Assembly: GCA_028281495.1 (NCBI GenBank)
Contig: JANQJU010000023.1
Span: 186,001-250,000 of the forward strand
Direction of reading: 5' to 3'
DNA from: SAR324 cluster bacterium
GTDB lineage: Bacteria > SAR324 > NAC60-12
Length of the DNA: 64,000 nt
The position numbers and the translations under genes were made by a program. Below the pieces are notes generated by a model, which saw only the letters and a list, made by a program, of their open reading frames with translations, was not told where the DNA came from and made no database searches. This document shows, in pieces, positions 63,490 through 64,000 of this stretch (positions are counted from its first letter, which is position 1; each line of letters starts with the position of its first letter).

Positions 63490-64000
63490 AAGTCATAGGG
63501 ATGTTGTGGTTGACTATTTGCCTAAGCCTACCGGTGTGGGGAAAGGAGCGTTTGGTTGTCGGAGCCAAGACATTTACAGAACAATATATTCTGGGTTCAA
63601 TGCTCAGTACCTTACTTCAAAAATCAGGGCATACAGTGAAAGAAAAACGGAATTTACGAACGCCTTTACTGCGGAAGGCTTTGGAAACCGGTGACGTTGA
63701 TATTTACTGGGAATACACAGGCACCGCCTATCGCAATTTTTTCAGCGGCAAAGATAAAAAAATCGCCACCAATGCCAACTTGCTCCATGAAACGGTGAAA
63801 CGCTTAGATCAAGCCAATGGAATTGTGTGGTTGGCTAAAGCTTCAGTAAACAATGCGTGGGTGTTTATTGCTCCACAATCCTTCGTAGAGCAACATCGAT
63901 TGAACACAATTCAGGATTTGCAAGGCCTCGTAACACGCACTGAACCCATCGTTTTTGGACTGGGCAATGATTTTACAAAGCGTACGGATGGTTTGAAAGA
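63486..64000 (+). CDS. OsmF/OpuBC-like glycine-betaine binding protein (partial)
   Basis: The gene starts at 63486 inside the previous stop and runs off the window; 171 residues are visible. A Sec signal 'MKVIGMLWLTICLSLPVWG' is followed by 'LVVGAKTFTEQYILGSM', the family start of substrate-binding proteins of quaternary-amine ABC importers (G-A/S-K-x-F-T-E-Q). 'DVDIYWEYTGTAY' is a further hallmark. Permease and ATPase genes should follow beyond the window. It probably imports an osmoprotectant. Confidence 0.85.
   Translation, partial: MKVIGMLWLTICLSLPVWGKERLVVGAKTFTEQYILGSMLSTLLQKSGHTVKEKRNLRTPLLRKALETGDVDIYWEYTGTAYRNFFSGKDKKIATNANLLHETVKRLDQANGIVWLAKASVNNAWVFIAPQSFVEQHRLNTIQDLQGLVTRTEPIVFGLGNDFTKRTDGLK

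Overview
The window looks like chromosome of a Gram-negative bacterium, most likely a proteobacterium or a close relative. Pointers are lipoproteins and Sec signal peptides, AstA and AstD of the arginine succinyltransferase route, HtpX, and the order tRNA-Ser, 4.5S RNA, dnaX, ybaB. Base composition is mid-40s % GC by eye, with a few much AT-richer stretches. I cannot name the genus.

Layout. 1-3.2 kb: end of a glycosyltransferase, a LytS/LytTR-type two-component pair and a glyoxalase-fold protein. 3.5-5.4 kb: a cold-shock protein, a 57-residue small protein and an unrecognised protein. 5.7-15.2 kb: a one-direction CRISPR-Cas operon of type III-D character: Cas6-like, Cas10 without an HD nuclease, Csm3-like Cas7, Csx10-like Cas5, two small helical proteins, two more Cas7, a Csx19-like protein and a TIGR03986-like Cas7. 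There is no array and no cas1/cas2. 15.5-16.9 kb: an AT-rich two-gene module, a 121-residue stand-alone Cas10-type palm polymerase (mCpol-like) coupled to a protein with a Rossmann/CARF-like front half and a TIR/deoxyribosyltransferase-like back half. This is the best candidate for an unusual defence system: it resembles Panoptes-type mCpol systems but with an apparently soluble TIR-like partner.

17-30 kb: DUF4336 protein, nucleoside deaminase, universal stress protein, TMTC-like TPR membrane protein, IlvD, a TerB/DUF2225 protein, an AAA-type ATPase, a TerD protein, a HAD-like protein and a lipoprotein. 30-38 kb: an exported protein, a NadD-CinA fusion, AstD, GlgC, a zinc ribbon, a DASS transporter and a small SutA-like protein. 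38-49 kb: GlgP, an Rpn-like nuclease, a TetR repressor facing a fatty-acid-hydroxylase/HTTM-DCC operon across six operator-like sites, an ABC-F ATPase and a very acidic protein with a glycogen-binding-like front. 49-64 kb: HtpX, two small exported proteins, YbaB, DnaX, 4.5S RNA, tRNA-Ser, Asd, a Nudix hydrolase, a periplasmic binding protein with a histidine kinase, then methyltransferase, oxygenase, AstA, CaiB-type CoA-transferase and the start of an OsmF/OpuBC-type binding protein.

Themes. Glycogen metabolism recurs (GlgC, GlgP, possibly the acidic protein). A striking genome habit is short tandem duplication (about 18-30 bp, 2-4 copies) at gene ends, gene starts and protein linkers; one copy appears to have shifted the reading frame of the first gene's tail and another has lengthened the N-terminus of an exported protein. 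All family calls come from reading motifs by eye, without database searches.
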